A model generated the notes under the pieces. That model saw only the letters and a program-made list of their open reading frames with translations, did no database searches and was not told the origin of the DNA. A stretch of DNA of 64,000 nt, taken from contig NZ_JAAQPH010000005.1 of assembly GCF_011683915.1 (NCBI RefSeq), positions 124,001 to 188,000 on the forward strand, read 5' to 3'. Source of the DNA: Pelagibius litoralis (GTDB lineage: Bacteria > Pseudomonadota > Alphaproteobacteria > Kiloniellales > Kiloniellaceae). The position numbers and the translations under genes were made by a program. Within the stretch, counting starts at the first letter, position 1. Every line of letters begins with the position of its first letter. Below are positions 18,028-26,846 of the stretch, one piece after another.

Positions 18028-18549
18028 CTATTCGCTGGTCTGCTCGGCGATCAGCGGTGCGCCGGCGGCGACCGAGATCAGGCGGTCGATGAGGGCGACG
18101 GCCAGAAGCACCGCCCCCGCCGCCATGCCGATCTGAGGGATCCACAATGGGATGGCGTCGGAGCCTTCGCTGATGTCGCCCAGCATGTGGGAGACACGGA
18201 CCATCTTCACGGAGAACCAGGCGAGATAACCAGCCAGAAAACTGCCCGCCGCCAGGCACCAGAGTTCGGCAACACGCCGCTTGGTCCCGGAGAACTTCGT
18301 CAGCACCAGGTTCACGCGGATGTGGCCGCCCCTGCCGAAGGTATAGGCGAGAGCCAGGAAGGAGGAGGAAGCCATGGCATAGCCGGCATATTCCGACAGG
18401 CCCGGCACGAAAATCCCCAACAGCCGCGAGACGATGCTGAGCAGCACGAGCACGGCGATGGAGATGAGAAACAAGCCGGCCAGCACGCCACCGGCAAGGT
18501 AAAGACCGTCGAGCGCCCGGCGCAGGCCGCTCAGCATGACCCCCTGCAT
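18028..18549 (-). CDS. TRAP transporter small permease (DctQ family)
   Basis: This 173-aa protein has four membrane segments and the DctQ core (LLSIVSRLLGIFVPGLSEYAGY, then the FGRGGHIRVNLVL motif). It stabilises the large permease and docks the solute-binding protein. GGGGGAC upstream of the ATG at 18549 supports the start. It sits between the DctP and DctM genes in an unbroken operon. Confidence 0.95.
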   Translation of the reverse strand: MQGVMLSGLRRALDGLYLAGGVLAGLFLISIAVLVLLSIVSRLLGIFVPGLSEYAGYAMASSSFLALAYTFGRGGHIRVNLVLTKFSGTKRRVAELWCLAAGSFLAGYLAWFSVKMVRVSHMLGDISEGSDAIPLWIPQIGMAAGAVLLAVALIDRLISVAAGAPLIAEQTSE

Positions 18550-18656
18550 GAATAAGTCCCCCAGGTTTCAGCCCTGCTTCTGCGGCAGGCACTGCGTCGA
18601 TAGTTTGGAAAACGGGGCGGCCGGCAACAGCGCCGCCGCCCCTGCTTCCAAAGCCG

Positions 18657-19658
18657 TTACATCGCCTTATAGGCGTCGATCACGGCTTGACCCTCGGGCC
18701 CGGCCTTATCCAACCATTCCTTGGTCATGGTATCGCCGATCGCCTGGAAGTCGCTCTTCAGCGCATCGCTGGGCGGGCCCACTTCCATGCCGTTGGCGGC
18801 CAGCTGCTCCTTATACCACTCGGCCAGTTCACGGGCCTTGTCCCAACCCGCCTGTTCGGCCTTGGCAGCCTCGTCCAGCACAATCTGCTGAAGCTTCGCG
18901 TCGATATCTTCCCAGGCTGCTTTGTTGACGATCACCATGTTCTTCGGCAGCCAGGCCTGGACGTCGTACCAATACTTCACATGCTCCCAGATCTTACGGT
19001 CGTAACCGGTCGAGCCGGAGGAGATCATGGACTGCGCGACGCCGGTGGCGAAGGCCTGGGTCAGTTCCGCCGCTTCAATCTTGGTGGGCACCGCGCCCAT
19101 CAGTTCGGCCAGCCGCGACGTGGCGGCGTTGTAGGCGCGGAACTTCACACCCTTCAGATCGGCGGCGCTGCCGACGGCGGTCTTGTTGTAGAGCCCCTGC
19201 GGCGGCCAGGGCACGGCGTAGAGCAGCTTCAGCCCGGCCTTGTCCAGGGTCTCTTCCAGCTGCGGACGGGAGGCTTTGTAGAGCTTCCAGGAGTCATCGA
19301 AGCTGGTCGCCAGAAACGGCAGCGCATCGACCTCAAACAGCGGGTCTTCGTTGCCGAGGGCGGAAATCAAGCGCTCGCCGATCGGCGCCTGTCCGGTGCG
19401 GATGGCGCGATAGATCTCGCCGCCCTTGAACAGCGAACCGCCGGGATGGGCGACGATCTCGAGTTCCCCACCGGAAGCCTCGGTCACCGCCTCGGCAAAC
19501 TTGGCGGCGTTCTCGGAGTGATAATTGCTGGCCGAATAAGCCAGCGGCATGTCCCACTTTTCCGCCGCCATGGCGGTCGAGGCCGCCAACACAATGGCCG
19601 CAGCCGAAACCATCCCGCCTGCCGACTTACCAGTGAGGGATTTGAGGAAACTCTTCAT
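18657..19658 (-). CDS. TRAP transporter solute-binding protein (DctP family)
   Basis: This 333-aa periplasmic protein has a clear signal peptide (positive MKSFLKSLTGK, hydrophobic core, cleavage near ASTAMAA-EK at about residue 31). The mature part shows the DctP fold, with the conserved VKFRAYNAATSRLAELMGA region that carries the substrate-carboxylate Arg, and the SGSTGYDRKIWE loop. GGGAGAA before the ATG supports the start. It is the first gene of the TRAP operon. A 16-bp perfect palindrome lies about 130 bp upstream. Confidence 0.96.
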   Translation of the reverse strand: MKSFLKSLTGKSAGGMVSAAAIVLAASTAMAAEKWDMPLAYSASNYHSENAAKFAEAVTEASGGELEIVAHPGGSLFKGGEIYRAIRTGQAPIGERLISALGNEDPLFEVDALPFLATSFDDSWKLYKASRPQLEETLDKAGLKLLYAVPWPPQGLYNKTAVGSAADLKGVKFRAYNAATSRLAELMGAVPTKIEAAELTQAFATGVAQSMISSGSTGYDRKIWEHVKYWYDVQAWLPKNMVIVNKAAWEDIDAKLQQIVLDEAAKAEQAGWDKARELAEWYKEQLAANGMEVGPPSDALKSDFQAIGDTMTKEWLDKAGPEGQAVIDAYKAM

Positions 19659-19786
19659 TCTTGTTCTCCCTGTTTGGCCTTCCAGGAAGGCCGGCGCCTC
19701 TGCATTTTCTTCCCGTTTTTCCCCGGGACCGATCGCCGATTCTAGCCATCTCCGTGGCCATCAAGCAACCGGCACTCCATAATTAC

Positions 19787-19802
19787 ATTTTATCGATAAA
19801 AT
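19787..19802. promoter_or_regulatory. ATTTTATCGATAAAAT operator-like palindrome upstream of TRAP operon
   Basis: This is a perfect 16-bp palindrome in an AT-rich pocket about 130 bp upstream of the DctP start and just past the racemase-family stop. The minus-strand reading ATTTTATCGATAAA followed by one variable base and TGT recurs upstream of the hydantoinase operon at 35851-35866. It probably binds a dimeric regulator such as a MarR- or GntR-type protein. Confidence 0.6.
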
Positions 19803-19817
19803 ATAAACGTTTTATTT

Positions 19818-20552
19818 TTATACAACACTAGACCCCCCCGGTGTAGCGTCGCCGCGCCGCAGAAAGACCGGCTCCAGGTGATTGTTACAGATCAGGCTGA
19901 CCAGATCGTGGACCGGCAGGCCCAGGGCGGCTTCCAGGGCGGCGCGGTAGGGCGGCAGGTTGGTGCATTCCAGGACCAGGGCCCCGAGCTCCGGGTGGGC
20001 CTGGGTAAGCGCCTGAGCGGCCTTCAGCACATCCGCCTCCGCCGCCGCCCTGTCCAGCTGCGGCAGATCCCGGGTAATAACACCGTGCAACTCCCACCCG
20101 TCCTCCAGCCCCGCAACCGGCGTGTCCGGCGGCGCCCCGGCAGCCGCCAGGTGCCCGGGCGAGAGCCGGCGCGAATCAAAGGTGATGACGCCGACGGACC
20201 TGCCCGCCGGCAGGCCGGCGGCGACCGTCGGAATCTGCAGCAGGCTGGAGGTCACCAGCGGCACCGGCAGGCGATCCTGCAGTTCCGCCTGGGCCGTCAC
20301 CAGGAACCCGCAGGACGTGGTCAGCAGGCTGGCGCCCCCGGCAACCAGCGCCGCACCGGCTTCGGCAAAGGCGTCGACCAGCGCCGCCGGCAGGGGGCCG
20401 CCGGTCACCACCGTAGCCACCGAAGCGGGCTCTACCACTTTATAGAGGCAGCGGCAGGGCCAGGTTGCCGGGTTGCCGACGTCGCCCAGCAGTCTCGGAA
20501 AGCCGGTTTTCAGCATCAGGATGCCCAGCACGGGCGGATTCAACAAAGCCAT
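19818..20552 (-). CDS. aspartate/glutamate/hydantoin racemase family protein
   Basis: This 244-aa protein has the Asp/Glu racemase fold, with paired catalytic-type Cys in LLTTSCGFL and LVLECTNLPPY. Members include aspartate and hydantoin racemases and maleate isomerase. ATG at 20552 is chosen because the family begins close to MALLNPPVLGILMLK; an in-frame start at 20810 would add 86 residues reading into the divergent MFS promoter region. It lies 160 bp upstream of the TRAP operon on the same strand and may be transcribed with it or separately. The shared palindrome with a hydantoinase operon makes a hydantoin- or amino-acid-linked role attractive but unproven. Confidence 0.85.
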   Translation of the reverse strand: MALLNPPVLGILMLKTGFPRLLGDVGNPATWPCRCLYKVVEPASVATVVTGGPLPAALVDAFAEAGAALVAGGASLLTTSCGFLVTAQAELQDRLPVPLVTSSLLQIPTVAAGLPAGRSVGVITFDSRRLSPGHLAAAGAPPDTPVAGLEDGWELHGVITRDLPQLDRAAAEADVLKAAQALTQAHPELGALVLECTNLPPYRAALEAALGLPVHDLVSLICNNHLEPVFLRRGDATPGGSSVV

Positions 20553-20742
20553 GGCGCATTCTAGCCCGCCGGCAGGTCCGCCGCAGCTATCGGACGATAG
20601 CGAGAGGGCTGGGTTTTTCTCAAGCACCAGACCTCGACCGGAGAGGCTGAGCCAGTTAGCCACAAGGAGTACCCCCGGATAGGCCGCCTTAGTCCCGATC
20701 CTCCTCTGCCGCGGAACCGCCGTGCCGGGCATTCTCCCGGCC

Positions 20743-21951
20743 ATGGAATCAGCCACCGCCGTCGCGCGGACCCAAGAATGTGCGATTGCCCCGACCGAGG
20801 CAGCCGGCACCCAGTGGACCGCGGTCTATCTGCTGACCGCCGCCATGGGGCTCTGCGGCCTTGGCCTGGGCTTCAGCTATCCGCTGTTCTCGCTGGTGAT
20901 GGAACGCCAGGGCGCCGACGACTTCACCATCGGCCTCAGCGGCGCCATGACCGGTTTCGGCCTGCTGGCCTCCAACCTGGTTCTACCGGCGCTGCTGGCG
21001 CGCTTCGGTCCCTTGCGGCTGCTGGCCGGCGGGATCGTCTGCGCCAGCGCCTGTCTCGCCCTTGCCCCCTACAGCGATGCGCAAAGCCACTGGTACCTGC
21101 TGCGCTTTGGCCTCGGCTGTTTCATGAACATCGCCTTCATCGTCACCGAGGTCTGGCTGAACGGCGCCTCGGCGGAGGCCCAGCGCGGCCGCATCGTCGG
21201 CTTTTTCACCGCGGTAATGGCCGCCGGCTTCGCCCTCGGCCCCCTCCTGATCCTGCTGCTCGGCTCGGAAGGGCCGCTGCCCTTTCTGGCCTGCGCCGGG
21301 CTGGTGCTGCTGGGCGCCCTGACGGTGCTGCCCCTCGGCGGGCGCGACCGTGGCGGCTCGGTCAATGCCTTCGACGGCCTCAGTCTGCGCGCCGTGCTCG
21401 GTTTTTTCCGCCTGGCGCCGCTGCTGGCCATTCTGGTGCTGGTCTACTCCCTCTTCGACGGCACCGCCCTGGTGATCCTGCCGATCTACTTCGTCGAGGG
21501 CGGCTTCACCGCGGAACAGGCGAGCGCCGCGCTGGCCTGCCTGCTGATCGGCATGGTGATTCTGCAGCCCGTGATCGGCTGGCTGCTCGACCGCTTCGCC
21601 CGCCGCCGGGTGATGGCCTTCTGCACCCTGGTCTCGGCGCTTTGCTGCCTCGCCCTGCCGGCGGCCCTGGATACCACCTGGCTGCTGGGCGCGCTGCTGC
21701 TCCTCCTCGGCGGACTGGCCGTCGGCCTCTACACCGGCGCCCTCACCCTGCTCGGCGAAGGCTATTCGGGCGAGTCCCTGGTCGCCGGCACCACCTGCCT
21801 GGCGGTGGTCTACGGCCTGGGCAGCGCCCTCGGCCCGCTGGCCGGCGGCGGCGCCCTCCACCGCCTCGGCCCGGACTCCGTACCCTACCTGTTGGCCGCT
21901 CTTTTCGCCGCCACCACCCTGTTCTGCCTGCGCCGGCCCAGAGGCAAGTAG
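20743..21951 (+). CDS. MFS transporter, YcaD-like
   Basis: This 402-aa protein has twelve predicted membrane segments in the MFS pattern. It resembles the MFS gene at 22671 throughout: paired GLGLGFSYPLFSLVM / GLALGLTYPLLSLMM, similar VTEVWLN / VSEAWLN and similar C-terminal ALYTGALTVLGE-type blocks. ATG at 20743 is chosen over GTG at 20722 because both paralogs then start MExxT-like after an identical CCGGCC and have matching lengths (402 and 401). The substrate is unknown; YcaD-type members are generic effluxers. Confidence 0.9.
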   Translation: MESATAVARTQECAIAPTEAAGTQWTAVYLLTAAMGLCGLGLGFSYPLFSLVMERQGADDFTIGLSGAMTGFGLLASNLVLPALLARFGPLRLLAGGIVCASACLALAPYSDAQSHWYLLRFGLGCFMNIAFIVTEVWLNGASAEAQRGRIVGFFTAVMAAGFALGPLLILLLGSEGPLPFLACAGLVLLGALTVLPLGGRDRGGSVNAFDGLSLRAVLGFFRLAPLLAILVLVYSLFDGTALVILPIYFVEGGFTAEQASAALACLLIGMVILQPVIGWLLDRFARRRVMAFCTLVSALCCLALPAALDTTWLLGALLLLLGGLAVGLYTGALTLLGEGYSGESLVAGTTCLAVVYGLGSALGPLAGGGALHRLGPDSVPYLLAALFAATTLFCLRRPRGK

Positions 21952-22023
21952 GCAACCAGCGAAAAGCCGGCAATCATCGCCCTAGCGAAGAGGCCGCTGC
22001 CCCGGATCATCCAACCAGCCTTC

Positions 22024-22524
22024 TCACGCCAGCACCTTTTCCATGAAAACGATCTGGCTGTCCCAGGCGGGCTGGCGGTGGGTTTCATGGAAGCCGAGCG
22101 CCGCGCAGAGCGACAGGCTTTCGGTCATGATCTCCGGACTGTTCAGTTTCAGAAGGGGGACGCCCTGGCGCCTGGCTTCCTGTTCAGCCAGTTGCATAAG
22201 GGCGGTGCCGAGGCCGCGGCGCTGGCGGTCCGGGCGCACGGCCAGGGCCTGAATGGCGAGATGCGCCTCCTCGGCGATCAGTTCCAGGACCGCAATCAGG
22301 CTGTCCGCGTTCTGCTGTTCTTCCCGCTGTTTTGGCGGCGCTTCCGCCAACACCCAGACCTGATGGGCGCGCACCGCCAGGGCATAGTCGGCCAGCATCG
22401 CCCGCGGCTTGCGCCCCAGGGCCGGGGCGTGGCGGGCAAAGGCGGCATGGATGAGGTTCTGAACGGCCCAGGCATCGTCGGGCACGGCACGCCGCAAAGT
22501 CAGCTCGGGGTTTCCGGCGAACAT
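22024..22524 (-). CDS. GNAT family N-acetyltransferase
   Basis: This 166-aa single GNAT domain starts LTLRRAVPDDAWAVQNLI, with the acetyl-CoA pyrophosphate loop at QRRGLGTALMQLAEQEARRQG and the conserved C-terminal CAALGFHETHRQPAW. The acetylated substrate cannot be read from sequence. GGGGAGTAAGT immediately upstream of the ATG supports the start. It lies between two paralogous MFS genes and runs opposite to them. Confidence 0.93.
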   Translation of the reverse strand: MFAGNPELTLRRAVPDDAWAVQNLIHAAFARHAPALGRKPRAMLADYALAVRAHQVWVLAEAPPKQREEQQNADSLIAVLELIAEEAHLAIQALAVRPDRQRRGLGTALMQLAEQEARRQGVPLLKLNSPEIMTESLSLCAALGFHETHRQPAWDSQIVFMEKVLA

Positions 22525-22670
22525 ACTTACTCCCCTTGGGGGCGCGGCTTACGAACCAGTTACGCAAAACAGCCTCGAAGAGTTTCAATCTCCGGCGGCG
22601 GCGCGGTGCGCAGGGCTGACCGGCGGAATTCGGATATCCCCCGGCCTACGATCCGTGGCATCGTCCGGCC

Positions 22671-23876
22671 ATGGAAGCCACTTTTGAAGAAAACCGGACC
22701 GACTGGCCCTGCGTCGCCGCCCTGATCGCCTGTATCGGGGTCTTCGGCCTGGCGCTGGGCCTGACCTATCCCCTGCTCTCGCTGATGATGGCGGAGGCGG
22801 GCATGAGCGATTTCGCCATCGGCCTGAACGGCGCCATGACCGGGGTCGGCCTGGTGCTGTCGACCTTCTTCCTGCCGCGCATGATCCGCCTGCTCGGTGG
22901 CTTTCGCATCGTCGTGATCAGTCTTCTGCTCTGCGCCGGCGGAATGCTGCTGTTTCCCCTGACCGACCCGGAAGTCCATTGGTTCCCGCTGCGGATCATC
23001 GTCGGCGCTTGCCTGAACGCGATCTTCGTGGTGTCGGAGGCCTGGCTGAACACGGTAACGGCGGAGAGAATCAGGGGGCGCGTGATCGGCGTCTACGCCA
23101 CGATGATGGCGGCGGGCTTTGCCCTCGGGCCCCTGCTGCTGGTCATCCTGGGCGGCACCGGCACCCTGCCCTTCGTTGTCGGCGCGGCCATCGTCGGCGG
23201 CTCGGTCCTCGCCATGCTGCCGCTGCGCCGGCGCTCCGCCGAAGGCCTGACCGAAATGCGCCTCGCCTCCCTCGGCCTCTTCATGAAGGTGGCGGCCCTG
23301 CTGACCGGGGTGGTCTTCGTCTTTGCCTTCTTCGATGCCGCGGCCATGACCCTGCTGCCGATCTATATGCTGCGCTCCGGCTTTTCGCCGGAAATCGGCG
23401 CTGCCGCCCTCTCGGCCCTGTTGATCGGCATGGTGGCGGCGCAGTTCCCGGTGGGCTGGCTGCTCGACCGTTTCTCCCGGCCCGGCGTCATCGCCGGCTG
23501 CAGCCTGGTTGCTGCGGCGGGCTGCGCGCTGCTGCCGCTCACGCTCGGCCAGGTCTGGGGGCAGGACTGGCTGTTCTGGCCGCTGCTGGTGGTGCTGGGC
23601 GGCGCCAGCTTCGCACTCTACACCGGGGCCCTGACGGTATTGGGGGAGCGCTTTTCCGGCAGCCTGCTGATGGCCGGCTCGGCCAGTTTCGCCTTTATCT
23701 ACGGCATCGGCGGCGGGCTCGGCCCGCTCCTCGGCGGCACGGTGCTGGAAGGCTTCGGCCCCGACGCCATGATGGGCCTCTTCGGCCTGGTGTTTCTGGT
23801 GCTGGCGCTGCTGGTGCGGCGCCTGCCCCTGGCACTTGGACCGGACCAAGAGCGAAGAGCTGCAGAAAGCGTCTGA
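22671..23876 (+). CDS. MFS transporter, YcaD-like (paralog of the gene at 20743)
   Basis: This 401-aa MFS protein has twelve segments, with motif-A-like and RxxGR features (LTAERIRGRVIGVYATMMAAGFALGP). It is a clear duplicate of the upstream MFS gene. The two are separated by a GNAT gene on the other strand, so the duplication was followed by insertion or rearrangement. The substrate is unknown. Confidence 0.9.
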   Translation: MEATFEENRTDWPCVAALIACIGVFGLALGLTYPLLSLMMAEAGMSDFAIGLNGAMTGVGLVLSTFFLPRMIRLLGGFRIVVISLLLCAGGMLLFPLTDPEVHWFPLRIIVGACLNAIFVVSEAWLNTVTAERIRGRVIGVYATMMAAGFALGPLLLVILGGTGTLPFVVGAAIVGGSVLAMLPLRRRSAEGLTEMRLASLGLFMKVAALLTGVVFVFAFFDAAAMTLLPIYMLRSGFSPEIGAAALSALLIGMVAAQFPVGWLLDRFSRPGVIAGCSLVAAAGCALLPLTLGQVWGQDWLFWPLLVVLGGASFALYTGALTVLGERFSGSLLMAGSASFAFIYGIGGGLGPLLGGTVLEGFGPDAMMGLFGLVFLVLALLVRRLPLALGPDQERRAAESV

Positions 23877-24052
23877 CGGCTCCGAAAATCTCGTCCCTTT
23901 GCGATGCGGCGAGTTCCGGAAGGTCCCCGGGAGCCGTTCGGCCTTGCTCTACATCAATGAGGCTTTGCGCCCGCGCGCATAGAACAAAGGCAATGCCCCT
24001 CAACGCAGCGCGCCCCGAGTGGAGAGCGCTTCATCAACAGGAGACGTGACCG

Positions 24053-24490
24053 ATGCAAAGATACAGCCTCGTCGCATCGTGCAGGGCCAAGATGCTGGTG
24101 ACCAGGACGCTGTTGGCCACGGCGACTCTCGCTCTCGGCCTTTTCGCCGGCACGGCAGCGATCAGCGTGGAAGCCGCCGCGCAGGACAGGGATTTGCTGC
24201 GCCTGCGCGATCAGCTGCGCGACTGCCGCGGCGACGCCTGCGTGCCGTTGCGCGAAGAGATGATGTCCCAACTGCGCCGGCAGTTGGAGAGCTGCAGCGG
24301 CGGCCAGTGTGATCAGCAGCAAGAGCGCCTGAGGCTGCACGAGCAGGTGCGCGACTGCCACGCGGCCGGTGGCGGACGAACCTGCCGGCAACTGCGCATG
24401 CAGGAGCGCGACGAGATCCGCCCGCGCTACTTTTACGGCCGTGGCCAAGGCCAGGGGCGCGGCATGGGTGGCGGCGGCATGGGAAATTAG
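24053..24490 (+). CDS. secreted Cys-pair repeat protein of unknown function
   Basis: This 145-aa protein has a signal peptide (positive start, hydrophobic TLLATATLALGLFAGTAA, probable AxA-type cleavage near VEAAAQ-D). The mature part is Arg/Gln-rich helical sequence interrupted by three CxxxxC-like loops: DCRGDAC, SCSGGQC and DCHAAGGGRTC. It closes in a Gly-rich tail. AGGAG about 10 nt before the ATG supports the start. The repeated Cys pairs suggest disulfide-linked helical hairpins in the periplasm. The family is not recognised, and the gene stands alone between two unrelated genes. Confidence 0.7.
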   Translation: MQRYSLVASCRAKMLVTRTLLATATLALGLFAGTAAISVEAAAQDRDLLRLRDQLRDCRGDACVPLREEMMSQLRRQLESCSGGQCDQQQERLRLHEQVRDCHAAGGGRTCRQLRMQERDEIRPRYFYGRGQGQGRGMGGGGMGN

Positions 24491-24521
24491 GACGGTTTCA
24501 TCAGCTCCAGCGCCGGTGTTC

Positions 24522-24562
24522 TGCCAGCCGCCCTAAGTTTTCAGATGGCATGGCGGCAGGCA
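24522..24562. terminator. hairpin between convergent genes
   Basis: TGCCAGCCGCC (24522-24532) pairs with GGCGGCAGGCA (24552-24562) with one mismatch and a 19-nt loop. It sits between the Cys-pair protein gene and the convergent PhyH gene. No clear T-run is present. Confidence 0.5.
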
Positions 24563-24566
24563 ACGC

Positions 24567-25382
24567 CTAGGCCGTTACGCTTTCGTCGTGGCCGATGGTG
24601 AAGTCGTTCCTGCCGCAGCGGTCGATGCCGCGCAGCAGCCATAGGGGCCGGGTCGCGAAGTCGATGTGCAGGCCGGTTTCGGCGCCCGGCTTGAAGAGGC
24701 CGCGGTCGAAATGCGACGTCGTCGGCATAAAGCGGATCGCCACCCCGGCGCGGCGCCTGTCCGAACGGTTGGGGTTGGAGCCGTGGATGATGTGCACGTC
24801 GTGCAGCGAAAGTTGCCCGGCCTCCAGCTCCACATCCATCGCTTCAGCCTCGTCCATCAGCGCCGGATCAATGGCGCGGTTCAAGGCCAGATCGGCGCGG
24901 TCCTCCCGCAGATGGGCGTGCAGGGTTTTCGATACCTGCGATCCGGGGATGACGCGCAGGCAACCGTTGGCCACCGTCGAGTCGTCCAGCGCCAGCCAGG
25001 CGGTGCAGGTCGCCAGCGGGCGGATCGGCCAGTAGTGGCCATCCTGATGCCAGGGCACCTCCAGCCCGTCGCCGCCGGGCTTGCAGAAGATGTGGCAACC
25101 CCAGAGCGCGATGTCCTGGCCGATGAGCTGACCCACCAGATCCAGAATGTCGGGGTCGCGGGCGATCTCCAGAAAGGCGGCATGGCCGCGCACACCCTCC
25201 TTGTTGGTGCCGGACACATGGGCGCTGACCAGTTGCTCCGGCCGCCTGTCCGGATTGTTCGCCAGCACCTCATCCAGCGCGGCCCGCAGTTCCGCCAGCC
25301 GCCCCGCCGGCACCCGGTGGTCCGGAATCAAAACCCCGTCGCGCCGGTAACGCGCAATCTCTTCCGCCGATAGTGCCGCCAT
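24567..25382 (-). CDS. phytanoyl-CoA dioxygenase family (Fe(II)/2-oxoglutarate oxygenase)
   Basis: This 271-aa PhyH-family enzyme has an iron-binding HxD (His112-Asp114 in VPWHQDGHYW), a distal His near residue 200 (IIHGSNPN) and a downstream Arg pair for 2-oxoglutarate. It hydroxylates an unknown small molecule using Fe(II), O2 and 2-oxoglutarate. GAGG upstream of the ATG supports the start. It is the last gene of a six-gene minus-strand operon. A diverged, truncated copy of its first third lies at 28838-29030. Confidence 0.92.
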   Translation of the reverse strand: MAALSAEEIARYRRDGVLIPDHRVPAGRLAELRAALDEVLANNPDRRPEQLVSAHVSGTNKEGVRGHAAFLEIARDPDILDLVGQLIGQDIALWGCHIFCKPGGDGLEVPWHQDGHYWPIRPLATCTAWLALDDSTVANGCLRVIPGSQVSKTLHAHLREDRADLALNRAIDPALMDEAEAMDVELEAGQLSLHDVHIIHGSNPNRSDRRRAGVAIRFMPTTSHFDRGLFKPGAETGLHIDFATRPLWLLRGIDRCGRNDFTIGHDESVTA

Positions 25383-25461
25383 GGTACTGCCTCACCCGAT
25401 CCAAGGATCACCAAGCTTGCGCCGGATCAAGGGGTTCCGGCAAGTGGCCTGTGATCTGAAA

Positions 25462-25785
25462 TCACTGCATCGGTGACAGGCGTGTCGGGACGAGCCGGTG
25501 AATGATGGCCTCTTCACGGATGAGGAGTTCACCAATCCTCGGCTTGAGGTCGGATTTCCAGTGCTCGCTTTCATAGACCTCGGCGTAAAGCCGCGCGCGG
25601 TCGGCCTCATCTTCGAATCGGCGAATCCAGATATAGACCGAGGGGTCATCTTCAGCGCAGAAACTGGCGGTGAACACCATGCCCTTAGAAACGATGTAGG
25701 GAATGATTTCACCCTCCATCAGTTCGAGCCAGGCGGGCATTTTCCCATCGCGGACCTTGTATTGGCGCAGTTCGAAGAGTGCCAT
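25462..25785 (-). CDS. NIPSNAP family protein
   Basis: This 107-aa protein starts MALFELRQYKVRDGKMPAW and has the NIPSNAP pattern of a dimeric alpha-beta barrel, including the conserved VYIWIRRFEDEADR helix. GGAGA lies before the ATG at 25785; an extended open frame upstream is not coding. It sits 41 bp after the alcohol dehydrogenase-family gene in the operon. NIPSNAP proteins have no settled enzymatic role in bacteria. Confidence 0.88.
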   Translation of the reverse strand: MALFELRQYKVRDGKMPAWLELMEGEIIPYIVSKGMVFTASFCAEDDPSVYIWIRRFEDEADRARLYAEVYESEHWKSDLKPRIGELLIREEAIIHRLVPTRLSPMQ

Positions 25786-25826
25786 GAAATTCTCCGTTGT
25801 GGATTGAGATCTCAAGAATGCCGTCG

Positions 25827-26846
25827 TCAGAATCCTTCGATGACGATTTTGCCTTTGGCCTTGCCGGTTTCGATCAGGCGATGGGCCTCGCGCAGATTGG
25901 CGGCGTTGATCGGCGAAAGAACCTGGCTGACGGTCGTGCGTATCCGGCCGGCGTCGATCTCGGCCGCCGCCCAGGTCAGCAGCCTGTGCTGTTCGATCAT
26001 GTCCCGCGTCTGGTGCATGGCGCGGGCGAACATGAACTCCCAATGCAGGCTGGCGGCTTTCATTTTCATACCGTCCATGGGCATCGGCAGATCGGTGTCG
26101 TCGATGGTGACGATGCCGCCTTGCGGGCGAACCAGTTCCACAGCCGCCGCCCAGTGGCGCATGTCGTTGAAGATCGCGACGTGGTCGACATGTTGCAGGC
26201 CGAGAGCGCGCACCTGCGCGACCATGTCCTCGCGGTGATTGACGACATGGTCGGCGCCCAGTTCCCGGACCCAGGCTTCGGTCTCGGGCCGCGACGCGGT
26301 GGCGATCACCACCAGCCCGGCGTGTTTGGCCAGCTGAATGCCGATCGAGCCAACGCCGCCGCCGGCGCCGATGATCAGGATCGACTGCCCCTTGTCCGCC
26401 CCGTCCCGGTCGATGCCGAGACGGTCGAAGAACGCCTCGTAGGCCGTGATCGTGGTGAGCGGCAGGGCAGCGGCCTCGGCATGGCTCAGCGATTCCGGCT
26501 TGCGGCCGACAATGCGCTCGTCGACGACCTGAAATGCCGAATTGCAGCCGGCGCGGGTGATGTCGCCGGCGTACCAGACCGCGTCGCCCGGCTTGAAAAG
26601 CGTCACCGCGTCGCCGACGGCTTCGACGACGCCGCTGGCGTCCCAGCCGATAACACGGGGCGGGTCTTCCACCACCCCCTCCTTGCCCCGGCCGGCGCGC
26701 ACTTTCGTATCGACCGGATTGACGGCGACGGCTTGCACAGCAATCAGGATGTCGCGGCCAGTGGGTTGCGGCTTGGGCAGATCGACGTCGAGAAATGATT
26801 CGGGCGCTTCGATCGGCAGATACTGCGTAAGGGCGACTGCTTTCAT
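25827..26846 (-). CDS. zinc-type alcohol dehydrogenase / quinone oxidoreductase family
   Basis: This 339-aa MDR-superfamily reductase has an N-terminal GroES-like domain (AVAVNPVDTKVRAG), a Rossmann domain (ILIIGAGGGVGSIGIQLAKHAG) and the GWDASGVVEAVG motif. The catalytic-zinc residues of classical ADH are not evident, so a zinc-independent NADPH:quinone or enal reductase is likely. Its start overlaps the upstream SDR stop by 4 bp, indicating translational coupling. Confidence 0.9.
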   Translation of the reverse strand: MKAVALTQYLPIEAPESFLDVDLPKPQPTGRDILIAVQAVAVNPVDTKVRAGRGKEGVVEDPPRVIGWDASGVVEAVGDAVTLFKPGDAVWYAGDITRAGCNSAFQVVDERIVGRKPESLSHAEAAALPLTTITAYEAFFDRLGIDRDGADKGQSILIIGAGGGVGSIGIQLAKHAGLVVIATASRPETEAWVRELGADHVVNHREDMVAQVRALGLQHVDHVAIFNDMRHWAAAVELVRPQGGIVTIDDTDLPMPMDGMKMKAASLHWEFMFARAMHQTRDMIEQHRLLTWAAAEIDAGRIRTTVSQVLSPINAANLREAHRLIETGKAKGKIVIEGF

